From Nocardioides oceani (GTDB lineage: Bacteria; Actinomycetota; Actinomycetes; Propionibacteriales; Nocardioidaceae), in the NCBI RefSeq assembly GCF_030412965.1, contig NZ_JAUHJQ010000010.1, positions 62,001 through 126,000 of the forward strand: a stretch of DNA of 64,000 nucleotides, written 5' to 3'. Shown piece after piece: positions 23,015-31,093 of the stretch (the first letter of the stretch is position 1; each line of letters begins with the position of its first letter). Position numbers and translations under genes: made by a program. The notes beneath the pieces are model-generated. The model was not told the DNA's origin. It saw only the letters and a program-made list of their open reading frames with translations, and did not search any database.

Positions 23015-24376
23015 TCACATCCCGTCGATGAGCCGCTGCACCCGCTCGTCGTACGCCCGGAACGGGTCCTTGCACAGGACCGTGCGCTGCGCCTGGTCGT
23101 TGAGCTTCAGGTGGACCCAGTCGACGGTGAAGTCGCGACGGCGCTCCTGGGCCTTGCGGATGAACTCCCCGCGCAGCCGGGCGCGGGTCGTCTGCGGCGG
23201 CACCGACTTGGCCTCGAAGATCTTCAGGTCGGTGGTGACCCGCGCGACCTTGCCCCGCTTCTCCAGCAGGTAGTAGAGGCCACGGTCGCGGTGGATGTCG
23301 TGGTACGCCAGGTCCAGCTGCGCGATCCGCGGGTGCCCGAGCGGGAGCCCGTGCTTGGCGCGGTAGGCGTCGATGAGCTTCCACTTGATGACCCAGTCGA
23401 TCTCGCGGTCGACCAGGCCGAGGTCGTCGGACTCGATGGCCTTGAGCCCGCGCTCCCACAGGTCCAGCGCCTGCTCGATCACCGGCGTGCTGATGCCGCG
23501 GCGGTCGACGAAGTCGCGGGCCTTGGCGAGGTACTCCCCCTGGATCTCCAGGGCGCTGGCCTCGCGGCCGTTCGCGAGCCGGACCTTGCGGGTGCCGGTG
23601 ACGTCGTGGGAGATCTCGCGGATCGCCCGGATCGGGTTCTCCATGGTGAGGTCGCGCATGACGACCCCCTCCTCGATCATGCGCAGCACCAGGTCGCAGC
23701 TGGCGACCTTGAGCATGGTCGTGGTCTCGCTCATGTTGGAGTCGCCGACGATCACGTGGAGGCGGCGGTACTTCTCGGCGTCGGCGTGCGGCTCGTCGCG
23801 GGTGTTGATGATGGGCCGGCTGCGCGTCGTCGCGCTGGAGACGCCCTCCCAGATGTGCTCGGCGCGCTGGCTAACGCTGTAGCCCGCGCCCCGCGGGGTG
23901 TGGGTCACCTTGCCCGCCCCGACGACGATCTGCCGGGTCACCAAGAACGGGATCAGCACGTCGGCGAGGCGGGAGAACTCACCGCTCCGGCCGACCAGGT
24001 AGTTCTCGTGGCAGCCGTAGGAGTTGCCGGCAGAGTCGGTGTTGTTCTTGAACAGGTAGATCTCGCCGGCGATGCCCTCGTCGTGCAGGCGCTGCTCGGC
24101 GTCGAGGAGCAGGCCCTCGAGGACCCGCTCGCCGGCCTTGTCGTGGGTGACCAGCTCGATGACGTCGTCGCACTCGGGCGTCGCGTACTCCGGATGGCTG
24201 CCGACGTCGAGGTAGAGCCGGGCGCCGTTGCGCAGGAAGACGTTGCTCGAGCGGCCCCAGCTCACGACCTTGCGGAACAGGTAGCGCGCGACCTCGTCCG
24301 GGGAGAGCCGGCGCTGCCCCTTGAACGTGCAGGTGACGCCGTACTCGTTCTCGATCCCGAAGATCCGGCGGTCCAT
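23015..24376 (-). CDS. pafA: Pup-protein ligase PafA
   Basis: 453 aa. Attaches the C-terminal glutamate of Pup to substrate lysines. Gamma-glutamyl-ligase-type motifs: catalytic/metal Glu9 in RIFGIENEYG and Asp57 in YLDVGSHPEYATPE, plus FKNNTDSAGNSYGCHENY (about 110) and INTRDEPHADAEKYRRLHV (about 190). Paralogue of Dop in the same window but lacking its long insertion after residue ~45. ATG at 24376 sits 6 nt after a TAGGGT box. Confidence 0.97.
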   Translation of the reverse strand: MDRRIFGIENEYGVTCTFKGQRRLSPDEVARYLFRKVVSWGRSSNVFLRNGARLYLDVGSHPEYATPECDDVIELVTHDKAGERVLEGLLLDAEQRLHDEGIAGEIYLFKNNTDSAGNSYGCHENYLVGRSGEFSRLADVLIPFLVTRQIVVGAGKVTHTPRGAGYSVSQRAEHIWEGVSSATTRSRPIINTRDEPHADAEKYRRLHVIVGDSNMSETTTMLKVASCDLVLRMIEEGVVMRDLTMENPIRAIREISHDVTGTRKVRLANGREASALEIQGEYLAKARDFVDRRGISTPVIEQALDLWERGLKAIESDDLGLVDREIDWVIKWKLIDAYRAKHGLPLGHPRIAQLDLAYHDIHRDRGLYYLLEKRGKVARVTTDLKIFEAKSVPPQTTRARLRGEFIRKAQERRRDFTVDWVHLKLNDQAQRTVLCKDPFRAYDERVQRLIDGM

Positions 24377-24382
24377 GGATGC

Positions 24383-24388
24383 ACCCTA
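24383..24388 (-). promoter_or_regulatory. Leaderless -10 box of pafA
   Basis: TAGGGT on the minus strand, 6 nt before the ATG at 24376; pafA can thus be transcribed separately from prcBA. Confidence 0.6.
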
Positions 24389-24437
24389 CGCACCGTCTGG
24401 TCGCCGGGGGCGGAACTTCCGCCCCCGACGTCCGACG

Positions 24438-25220
24438 TCAGGAGACGGGAGGCGCCACCGGCGGCTCGGGCTCCGAGGGCGGCGGGTCGCCGTCCGGGTT
24501 CACCTGCGACGGCGAGGTCTGCCCGCGACCGCCGAGGAGCACCTCGAGCCGCGCCGGCGCGAGCCGGCTGAACTTGCGCTGCTGGGAGCGCGTGCGGTCG
24601 AGCACCGCGACCTCGAGGTCGTCGACCGCGATGACCCGGTCGTCGCTGTCGGTGTGGCCGAGCGCGGTGACCGCCGTCCGGAGCGCGTCCTCGAGGCTCG
24701 CGCCCGCGCGGTAGTGCTCCTTGAGGTACGTCGCCACCTGGTCGGCGGCGCCGCCCATCACGGCGTACCGGTGCTCGTCGGCGACCTGCCCGTCGTAGGT
24801 CAGCCGGTAGATCTGGTCCGCGGCGGCCTCGTCACCGATCTCGGCGACGAAGATCTCGACCTCGTAGGGCTTCTCGCCACCGCTGGAGAAGATCGTGCCG
24901 AGGGTCTGCGCGTAGGCGTTCGCCAGGCCGCGACCGGTGACGTCACGGCGGTCGTAGGCGTAGCCGCGCATGTCAGCGAGGCGGACGCCGGCGATGCGGA
25001 GGTTCTCGAACTCGTTGTAGCGGCCGACCGCGGCGAAGGCGATCCGGTCGTAGATCTCGGAGACCTTGTGCAGCGCCTGCGAGGGGTTCTCGGAGACGAA
25101 CAGCACGCCGTCGGCGTACTGCACGGCGACGACCGAGCGGCCGCGGGCGATGCCCTTGCGGGCGAAGTCCGCCCGGTCCTTCATCAGCTGCTCGGGCGAG
25201 ACGTAGAACGGCGTGCTCAT
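24438..25220 (-). CDS. prcA: 20S proteasome alpha subunit
   Basis: 260 aa. An alpha-type N-terminus (FYVSPEQLMKDRADFARKGI) that forms the gate is followed by SVVAVQYADGVLFV and the proteasome fold with RVIAVDDLEVAVLDR. It lacks a catalytic N-terminal Thr, as expected, and ends in a Pro/Glu-rich tail. Assembles into the heptameric outer rings to which ARC docks. ATG overlaps the prcB stop by one base. Confidence 0.96.
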   Translation of the reverse strand: MSTPFYVSPEQLMKDRADFARKGIARGRSVVAVQYADGVLFVSENPSQALHKVSEIYDRIAFAAVGRYNEFENLRIAGVRLADMRGYAYDRRDVTGRGLANAYAQTLGTIFSSGGEKPYEVEIFVAEIGDEAAADQIYRLTYDGQVADEHRYAVMGGAADQVATYLKEHYRAGASLEDALRTAVTALGHTDSDDRVIAVDDLEVAVLDRTRSQQRKFSRLAPARLEVLLGGRGQTSPSQVNPDGDPPPSEPEPPVAPPVS

Positions 25221-26074
25221 CAGGCGTCCCTCCCGGTGGTCGGGCCGGTCAGCGGCGCCGCCGGTCCGTCGGGACGGACCATCCGGCCCGCGACGACCCG
25301 GTCGGCGATGTCGGCGACCTCGGCGTCGCTCATCCGGCGGCCGCCGTCGGCGGTGATCACCTGCACGACGGGGAAGATGCGGCGGGCGAGGTCGGGCCCA
25401 CCGGTGGCGGAGTCGTCGTCAGCGGCGTCGTAGAGCGCCTGCACCACCACCGTGGCGCAGTCCTCGGGGCTGAGGTCGTCGCGGTAGAGCTTCTTCAGCG
25501 CGCCGCGGGCGAAGAGCGAGCCGGAGCCGACCGAGTGGAACGCGGTCTCCTCGTAGCGGCCGCCGGTGACGTCGTAGCTGAAGATCCGGCCCTGGCCGGC
25601 GGCCAGGTCGTAGCCCGCGAAGAGCGGCACGACCGCGAGGCCCTGCATCGCCATGCCGAGGTTGCCCCGGATGAGCGCGGCGAGGCGGTTGGCCTTGCCG
25701 TCCATCGACAAGGTGGTGCCCTCGATCTTCTCGTAGTGCTCGAGCTCGGTCTGGAACAGGCGCACCATCTCGACTGCGAGGCCGGCGGTGCCGGCGATGC
25801 CGACGGCGGAGAACTCGTCGGCCGGGAAGACCTTCTCGATGTCGCGCTGGGCGATGATGTTGCCCATCGTGGCGCGACGGTCGCCGGCCATGACGACGCC
25901 GCCGGGGAAGGTCGCGGCGACGATGGTGGTGCCGTGGGGCGCGAGGTCACCGGCGTTGCCCTGGGGCACCGCCCGGCGCGCCGGCAGGAGGTCCGGGGCC
26001 TGGTCGGCCAGGAAGTCGGCGAACGACGAGACGCCCGGTTGCAGGTAGGCAGCGGGCAGGCGGGGATCGGTCAA
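25220..26074 (-). CDS. prcB: 20S proteasome beta subunit (catalytic)
   Basis: 284 aa precursor. A 48-residue propeptide ends at HG before the nucleophile Thr49 (HG/TTIVAATFPGGVVMAGD); a Lys/Asp framework follows (GDRRATMGN, Lys in DIEKVFPADE). Self-cleavage exposes Thr49 during assembly. The TTG start at 26074 follows the pup stop by only 3 nt, consistent with translational coupling. C-terminal tail is low-complexity. Confidence 0.96.
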   Translation of the reverse strand: MTDPRLPAAYLQPGVSSFADFLADQAPDLLPARRAVPQGNAGDLAPHGTTIVAATFPGGVVMAGDRRATMGNIIAQRDIEKVFPADEFSAVGIAGTAGLAVEMVRLFQTELEHYEKIEGTTLSMDGKANRLAALIRGNLGMAMQGLAVVPLFAGYDLAAGQGRIFSYDVTGGRYEETAFHSVGSGSLFARGALKKLYRDDLSPEDCATVVVQALYDAADDDSATGGPDLARRIFPVVQVITADGGRRMSDAEVADIADRVVAGRMVRPDGPAAPLTGPTTGRDA

Positions 26075-26077
26075 GAC

Positions 26078-26275
26078 CTACTGCCCGCCCTTCTGGATGA
26101 AGGACTTCACGAAGTCCTCGGCGTTGGTCTCCAGGACGTCGTCGATCTCGTCGAGGATGTCGTCGACGTCGCTGTCCAGGGCTTCCTTGCGCTCCGCGAC
26201 ATCGGTCTCCGGGGCGGTCTCGACGACCTCCTCGCTCTCCGAGGACCTCTTCGGCTGCTTCTGCTCCTGTGCCAT
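26078..26275 (-). CDS. pup: Prokaryotic ubiquitin-like protein Pup
   Basis: 65 aa, highly acidic and intrinsically disordered. The ARC-binding helical part ALDSDVDDILDEIDDVLE is at about 32-49, and the C-terminus is Gly-Gly-Gln (KGGQ). The terminal Gln means Dop must deamidate it to Glu before PafA can use it. First gene of the pup-prcB-prcA unit, directly downstream of dop. Confidence 0.98.
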   Translation of the reverse strand: MAQEQKQPKRSSESEEVVETAPETDVAERKEALDSDVDDILDEIDDVLETNAEDFVKSFIQKGGQ

Positions 26276-26281
26276 GTCACG

Positions 26282-26287
26282 ACCCTA
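26282..26287 (-). promoter_or_regulatory. Leaderless -10 box of pup-prcB-prcA
   Basis: TAGGGT on the minus strand, 6 nt before the ATG at 26275. Confidence 0.6.
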
Positions 26288-26325
26288 GCCGAGCGCGGCG
26301 AAGGAGCGCGCGGCGTGGGACGGGA

Positions 26326-26378
26326 GGTCGAGCGAGCCCCGGGCGAGCTTGCGAGCGCGCGACGGGCGGGTCGAGACC
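26326..26378. repeat. Possible REP-like element between dop and pup
   Basis: GGTCGAGCGAGCC ... GAGCTTGCGAGCGCGCGA ... GGGTCGAGACC: GTCGAG/GAGCG-rich sequence of the kind I associate with dispersed repeats in Nocardioides-type genomes. Only one clear copy here, so membership of a family is inferred. Confidence 0.3.
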
Positions 26379-26392
26379 ACGCCCCGGCTCGG

Positions 26393-27901
26393 TCAGCGGG
26401 TGAGCGCGGTGAACAGGTCCTCCGCCGTCTCGCAACGGTCCAGCAGCTCACCGACCGACGCCTTGCTGCCGCGGAGCGGGTCGATGGTGGGCACCCGCTG
26501 GAGCGACTCGCGGCCCGGCAGGTCGAAGATGACCGAGTCCCAGGACGCCGCGGCGACGTGCTCGGCGTACTTCTCCAGGCAGCGGCCGCGGAAGTAGGCG
26601 CGGGTGTCCTCCGGCGGGTCGTGCATCGCCGACTCCACCGACGCGTCGTCGAGCAGCCGCTCGATCCGGCCGGCGGCGGCCAGCTTCGCGTAGAGCCCCT
26701 TCTCGGGGCGGATGTCGGAGTACTGCAGGTCGATCAGCTGCAGCTTGGCGTCGTCCCAGTCGAGCCCGTCGCGCGAGCGGTAGGACTCCAGGAGCCGGAG
26801 CTTGGCGACCCAGTCGAGCTCGCGGGCGCAGAGCATCGGGTCCCGCTCGAGGCGGTCCAGCACCGACTCCCAGCGCGCCAGGACGTCCACGGTCTGCGGG
26901 TCGGCGTCGGCGCCGTACCGGTCCTCGACGTACTTGCGCGCGAGGTCGAGGTACTCCAGCTGCAGCTGCACCGCGGTCAGCCGGCGCCCGTCGCGCAGCG
27001 TGACCGTGCGCTGCAGGGTCGGGTCGTGGGAGACCGCGCGCAGGGCCGAGACCGGTCCGTCGATGGAGAGGTCGACGGTGATGAACCGGTCCTCGATCAT
27101 CGCCAGCACCAGCGCGGTCGTGCCGATCTTGAGATACGTCGACACCTCGGCCAGGTTCGCGTCCCCGATGATCACGTGGAGCCGGCGGTACTTCTCCGGG
27201 TCGGCGTGCGGCTCGTCGCGGGTGTTGATGATCGGTCGCTTGAGCGTCGTCTCCAGGCCGACCTCGACCTCGAAGAAGTCCGCGCGCTGGCTGACCTGGA
27301 AGCCGTGCTCGCGGCCGTCCTGCCCGCGGCCGACCCGGCCGGCGCCGGCGACGACCTGCCGGCTGACGAAGAACGGCGTGAGGTGCTTGACGATGTCGGC
27401 GAACGGGGTCGAGCGCCGCATCAGGTAGTTCTCGTGCGCGCCGTAGGAGGCGCCCTTGCCGTCGGTGTTGTTCTTGTACAGCGCGATGGGAGCCCCTCCC
27501 GGCAGCAGCGCGGCCCGGCGCTGGGCGTCGAGCATCACCTGCTCCCCCGCCTTGTCCCAGCGCACGATGTCGAGCGGGGTGGTGACCTCCGGCGTGGAGT
27601 ACTCCGGGTGCGCGTGGTCGACGTAGAGCCGGGCGCCGTTGGTGAGGATGACGTTGGCGAGACCGAGGTCCTCGTCGGTCAGCTGGCTGGGGTCGGCGAC
27701 CTGCCGCGACATGTCGAAGCCACGCGCGTCGCGCAGCGGCGACTCCTCCTCGAAGTCCCAGCGGGCGCGGCGGGCCTTGGCGGTCGCCGAGGCGTAGGCG
27801 TTGACCACCTGCGAGGACGCGACCATCGGGTTGGCCAGGGGCTGGCCGGCCACCGAGATGCCGTACTCGACCTCGGTGCCCATCACGCGGCGGACGCTCA
27901 T
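26393..27901 (-). CDS. dop: Pup deamidase/depupylase
   Basis: 502 aa. Converts the C-terminal Gln of Pup to Glu and removes Pup from substrates. Opens with MGTEVEYGIS (metal-binding Glu) and has the nucleophilic-site Asp95 in YVDHAHPEYSTPE. The Dop-specific loop missing from PafA is at about 45-80 (WDFEEESPLRDARGFDMSRQ). Also FKNNT-equivalent YKNNTDGKGASYGAHENY and INTRDEPHADPEKYRRLHV. ATG 6 nt after TAGGCT. Sits immediately upstream of pup, the usual order. Confidence 0.97.
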   Translation of the reverse strand: MSVRRVMGTEVEYGISVAGQPLANPMVASSQVVNAYASATAKARRARWDFEEESPLRDARGFDMSRQVADPSQLTDEDLGLANVILTNGARLYVDHAHPEYSTPEVTTPLDIVRWDKAGEQVMLDAQRRAALLPGGAPIALYKNNTDGKGASYGAHENYLMRRSTPFADIVKHLTPFFVSRQVVAGAGRVGRGQDGREHGFQVSQRADFFEVEVGLETTLKRPIINTRDEPHADPEKYRRLHVIIGDANLAEVSTYLKIGTTALVLAMIEDRFITVDLSIDGPVSALRAVSHDPTLQRTVTLRDGRRLTAVQLQLEYLDLARKYVEDRYGADADPQTVDVLARWESVLDRLERDPMLCARELDWVAKLRLLESYRSRDGLDWDDAKLQLIDLQYSDIRPEKGLYAKLAAAGRIERLLDDASVESAMHDPPEDTRAYFRGRCLEKYAEHVAAASWDSVIFDLPGRESLQRVPTIDPLRGSKASVGELLDRCETAEDLFTALTR

Positions 27902-27907
27902 GGCCCG

Positions 27908-27934
27908 AGCCTACGGGGGCGGCGGGCCTAGGCT
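27908..27934. promoter_or_regulatory. Divergent leaderless promoters of dop (-) and the methyltransferase gene (+)
   Basis: TAGGCT on the minus strand at 27908-27913 lies 6 nt before the dop ATG. TAGGCT on the plus strand at 27929-27934 lies 6 nt before the methyltransferase ATG at 27941. The two identical boxes are only 15 bp apart, so the polymerases must compete. Confidence 0.6.
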
Positions 27935-27940
27935 GGGCGG

Positions 27941-28564
27941 ATGGGTCTGTGGAGCGACCGCGTCGTCCCCCGGCTGGTCGACCGGGCGTTGTCGACGCCG
28001 GAGGTGGGAGCCCTGCGCCGGACCGCGTGCAGCGGGCTGGCCGGACGCGTCCTGGAGATCGGCTTCGGCAGCGGCCTGAACCTGCCCCACCTGCCTGCGG
28101 CCGTCACCCGGCTCGACGTCGTCGAGCCGTCCGAGGCCGCCTGGCGGATGTCCGCGGCGCGCCGCGCGACCGCCCTGGTCCCGGTCCGGCGGGTGGGTCT
28201 CGACGGACAGGTCCTCGACGCCGCCGACGGGTCCTACGACGCGGTGCTCTCGACGTTCACCCTGTGCACGATCCCCGACGTCGCCGCCGCCCTGGGAGAG
28301 GTACGCCGCGTGCTGCGCCCCGGCGGCTCGTTCCACCTGCTCGAGCACGGTCGGTCGCCGGACGCCCGGGTGGCCGCCTGGCAGCGCCGGCTCGACCCGG
28401 TGCAACGGGTGGTGTGCGGCGGCTGCCACCTCAGCCGCGACGTGCCCGCCCTGGTCCGCGACGCGGGCCTGGTGCTCGAGGAGGTCGACGAGGCCGACCT
28501 CCCCGGACCGGCCGTCACGCGACCGTGGACGCACGGCTTCGTGGGTCGGGCGGTCGCGGCGTGA
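27941..28564 (+). CDS. Class I SAM-dependent methyltransferase (UbiE/small-molecule type)
   Basis: 207 aa with SAM-binding motif VLEIGFGSGLNLPHL (about 38), LDVVEPSEAAW (about 58), YDAVLSTFTLCTIPD (about 98) and VRRVLRPGGSFHLLEHG (about 120). Methyltransf_11-type family, substrate unknown. Overlaps the following YbaK-like gene by 4 nt, so the two are coupled. Confidence 0.88.
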   Translation: MGLWSDRVVPRLVDRALSTPEVGALRRTACSGLAGRVLEIGFGSGLNLPHLPAAVTRLDVVEPSEAAWRMSAARRATALVPVRRVGLDGQVLDAADGSYDAVLSTFTLCTIPDVAAALGEVRRVLRPGGSFHLLEHGRSPDARVAAWQRRLDPVQRVVCGGCHLSRDVPALVRDAGLVLEEVDEADLPGPAVTRPWTHGFVGRAVAA

Positions 28565-29040
28565 GCGAGCCGGGTGCCGCCGGCGTCGTCGCGGCGGCGC
28601 GTGCCCTGGGCCTGTCGGTCGAGGTCGTGCGCCACGGACCGGTCGGGTCGCTGCGGGAGGCGGCCGCGGCGCGCGGCGTCGAGCCGCACCGGCTCGTGAA
28701 GTCGATGGTGGTGCGGGTGGCCGAGGGCGACCACCGCTTCGTGCTGGTCCCCGGCGACCGGGAGATCGCGTGGCCGAAGCTGCGCGCGCTGCTCGGCGTC
28801 AACCGGCTGACCATGGCTTCGGCCGAGGAGGCTCGCCGGGTGACCGGCTACGAGCGGGGCACGATCACGCCGCTCGGGAGCGCCACCGCGCTGCCGGTCG
28901 TGGCGGACGCGAGCATCGCGGGACGGATCTCGCTGGGGGCCGGCGAGCACGGCGCCGGGCTGACGGTGGACGCCGACGACCTGGTCACCGCGTTGGGTGC
29001 CCAGGTCGCCGACGTCACCGAGGTGGCTCGGCCGCGGTAG
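28561..29040 (+). CDS. YbaK/EbsC-type aminoacyl-tRNA deacylase
   Basis: 159 aa, GTG start overlapping the methyltransferase stop. YbaK/ProX-domain features: SLREAAAARGVEPHRLVKSMVVR (catalytic-type Lys about 42), FVLVPGDREIAW (about 60) and a terminal TVDADDLVTAL. Such proteins hydrolyse misacylated tRNAs, for example Cys-tRNA-Pro. Specificity cannot be read from the sequence. Confidence 0.9.
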   Translation: MSEPGAAGVVAAARALGLSVEVVRHGPVGSLREAAAARGVEPHRLVKSMVVRVAEGDHRFVLVPGDREIAWPKLRALLGVNRLTMASAEEARRVTGYERGTITPLGSATALPVVADASIAGRISLGAGEHGAGLTVDADDLVTALGAQVADVTEVARPR

Positions 29041-29058
29041 CGGCCGGGCCGTCGTCGA

Positions 29059-29136
29059 CTAGCGGCGGCGCAGCAGCATCGAGGCGACGTACAGGACCGC
29101 CAGGACGACCAGGACGATCAGCATGATCTTCAACAC
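29059..29136 (-). CDS. 25-residue single-pass membrane protein
   Basis: GTG at 29136 preceded by GGAGGAGG (8 nt spacing) opens a 25-codon frame, LKIMLIVLVVLAVLYVAS followed by MLLRRR and a TAG stop. It is one hydrophobic helix with a tri-arginine cytosolic tail, the pattern of a real small membrane protein. It follows ARC/mpa on the same strand, just beyond a strong hairpin, and converges with the YbaK gene. Function unknown. Confidence 0.6.
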   Translation of the reverse strand: MLKIMLIVLVVLAVLYVASMLLRRR

Positions 29137-29179
29137 AGGGGTTCCCTCCTCCGGGCGGCCGTCGGGGGTGGCCGCCGCA

Positions 29180-29207
29180 CCGGGGCCGTTACCCGCAACG
29201 GCCCCGG
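29180..29207 (-). terminator. Hairpin after the ARC/mpa gene
   Basis: A perfect 11-bp stem, CCGGGGCCGTT (29180-29190) with AACGGCCCCGG (29197-29207), and a 6-nt loop begins about 10 nt after the ARC stop. G/C-rich, no T-run. Probably terminates or attenuates transcription before the small membrane gene. Confidence 0.6.
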
Positions 29208-29216
29208 CGCGAACGG

Positions 29217-30995
29217 TCAGAGGTACTGACCGGTGTTGGAGACGGTGTCGATCGACCGGCCGGGCTCGGTGCCCTGCTTGCCGCTGATGAGCGTGCGGAT
29301 GAAGACGATCCGCTCGCCCTTCTTGCCCGAGATCCGCGCCCAGTCGTCGGGGTTGGTGGTGTTCGGGAGGTCCTCGTTCTCCTTGAACTCGTCCACGCAC
29401 GCCTGCAGCAGGTGCGAGACGCGCAGGCCGCGCTGGTCCTGCTCGAGGAGGTCCTTGATGGCCATCTTCTTCGCGCGGTCGACGATGTTCTGGATCATCG
29501 CGCCGGAGTTGAAGTCCTTGAAGTACAGGACCTCCTTGTCCCCGTTGGCGTAGGTGACCTCGAGGAACCGGTTCTCCTCGGTCTCGGTGTACATCCGCTC
29601 GACGGTGGCGCGGATCATCCCCGCGACCGTCGCCTCGCGGTCCCCGCCGAACTCCGCGAGGTCGTCGGCGTGCAGCGGCAGGCTGGGGGTGAGGTACTTG
29701 GAGAAGATGTCGCGCGCCGACTCGGCGTCGGGCCGCTCGATCTTGATCTTCACGTCGAGCCGGCCCGGTCGCAGGATCGCCGGGTCGATCATGTCCTCGC
29801 GGTTCGAGGCGCCGATGACCAGGACGTTCTCCAGCAGCTCCACGCCGTCGATCTCGCTGAGCAGCTGCGGGACGATGGTGTTCTCCACGTCGGAGGAGAC
29901 GCCCGACCCGCGGGTGCGGAACAGCGAGTCCATCTCGTCGAAGAACACGATGACCGGCGTGCCGGTGCTGGCCTTCTCCCGCGCCCGCTGGAAGACCAGG
30001 CGGATGTGGCGCTCGGTCTCGCCGACGTACTTGTTGAGCAGCTCGGGGCCCTTGATGTTGAGGAAGTAGGACTTCACCTCCTGGCCGGCCCCGTCCGTGC
30101 CGTGCCGTGCGGCGACCTTCTTGGCCAGCGAGTTCGCGACCGCCTTGGCGATCAGGGTCTTGCCGCAGCCGGGAGGGCCGTAGAGCAGCACGCCCTTGGG
30201 CGGCTTGAGCTCGTGCTCGCGGAACAGCTCGGGGTAGAGGTACGGCAGCTCGACCGCGTCCTGGATCTGCTCGATCTGCCCGCCGAGGCCGCCGATGGAC
30301 TCGTAGGCGATGTCGGGGACCTCCTCGAGGACGAGCTCCTCGACCTCCGACTTCGGGACCTTCTCGTAGACGTAGCCCGCCCGGGAGTCGAGCAGCAGGC
30401 TGTCGCCGGCGCGGATGGTCTCGGTGCGCAACGGCTCGGCGAGCCGGACCACCCGCTCCTCGTCGGCGTTGGCGATGACCAGGGCACGCTCGCCGTCGGC
30501 GAGCACCTCCTTGAACATCACGACCTCGCCGACCTGCTCGTAGTCGAGCGCGGCGACGACGTTGAGGGCTTCGTTGAGCATGACCTCCTGGCCGCGGCGC
30601 AGCGTGTCGAGGTCGACGCTCGGGCTCACGTTGACCCGCAGCTTGCGGCCACCGGTGAAGACGTCGACGGAGTCGTCGTCGTTGCGCGCCAGGAAGGTGC
30701 CGAAGCCGGCCGGCGGCTGGGCCAGCCGGTCGACCTCCTCCTTGAGCTTCATGATCTGGTCGCGCGCCTCGCGCAGCGTGCTGGCCAGCCGCTCGTTCTG
30801 CGACGTCACGGCGGCCAGGGACCGCTGGGCGTCGGCGAGCCGGAGCTCGAGGCCGCGGTTGTGCGAGGGCGAGTCGCTCAGCCGCCGGCGGAGGTCGGTC
30901 ACCTCCGCCTCCAGGAACCGCACGTGGCTCGCGAGCTCCTCGGGGCTGGGTCCGTCCTGAGCGCGGCTGCCCGAGCTGGGGATGTCGGATGTCAT
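29217..30995 (-). CDS. arc: Proteasomal AAA ATPase ARC/Mpa
   Basis: 592 aa. N-terminal coiled coil (about 20-92) that captures Pup, tandem OB domains (about 95-230), then one AAA module: Walker A GPPGCGKT at 273-280, Walker B FFDEMDSL and the arginine-finger region NREDMIDPAILRPGRLD. The C-terminus GQYL is the docking tail that opens the 20S gate. Unfolds pupylated proteins for PrcBA. It is separated from dop by two plus-strand genes but clearly part of the system. Confidence 0.97.
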   Translation of the reverse strand: MTSDIPSSGSRAQDGPSPEELASHVRFLEAEVTDLRRRLSDSPSHNRGLELRLADAQRSLAAVTSQNERLASTLREARDQIMKLKEEVDRLAQPPAGFGTFLARNDDDSVDVFTGGRKLRVNVSPSVDLDTLRRGQEVMLNEALNVVAALDYEQVGEVVMFKEVLADGERALVIANADEERVVRLAEPLRTETIRAGDSLLLDSRAGYVYEKVPKSEVEELVLEEVPDIAYESIGGLGGQIEQIQDAVELPYLYPELFREHELKPPKGVLLYGPPGCGKTLIAKAVANSLAKKVAARHGTDGAGQEVKSYFLNIKGPELLNKYVGETERHIRLVFQRAREKASTGTPVIVFFDEMDSLFRTRGSGVSSDVENTIVPQLLSEIDGVELLENVLVIGASNREDMIDPAILRPGRLDVKIKIERPDAESARDIFSKYLTPSLPLHADDLAEFGGDREATVAGMIRATVERMYTETEENRFLEVTYANGDKEVLYFKDFNSGAMIQNIVDRAKKMAIKDLLEQDQRGLRVSHLLQACVDEFKENEDLPNTTNPDDWARISGKKGERIVFIRTLISGKQGTEPGRSIDTVSNTGQYL

Positions 30996-31019
30996 CGGCG
31001 CACCTCCTCGTGTTGAGCG

Positions 31020-31025
31020 ACCCTA
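31020..31025 (-). promoter_or_regulatory. -10 box of arc/mpa (leadered)
   Basis: TAGGGT on the minus strand, 24 nt before the ATG at 30995, with a strong GAGGAGG between. Unlike its proteasome partners, this gene has a Shine-Dalgarno leader. Confidence 0.55.
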
Positions 31026-31093
31026 CCCGCGCAGTCCGACAACGGAAGGGGGTGAACCGCCGGGTTGGTCACGATTCGGACGCGGAGCGGTCC

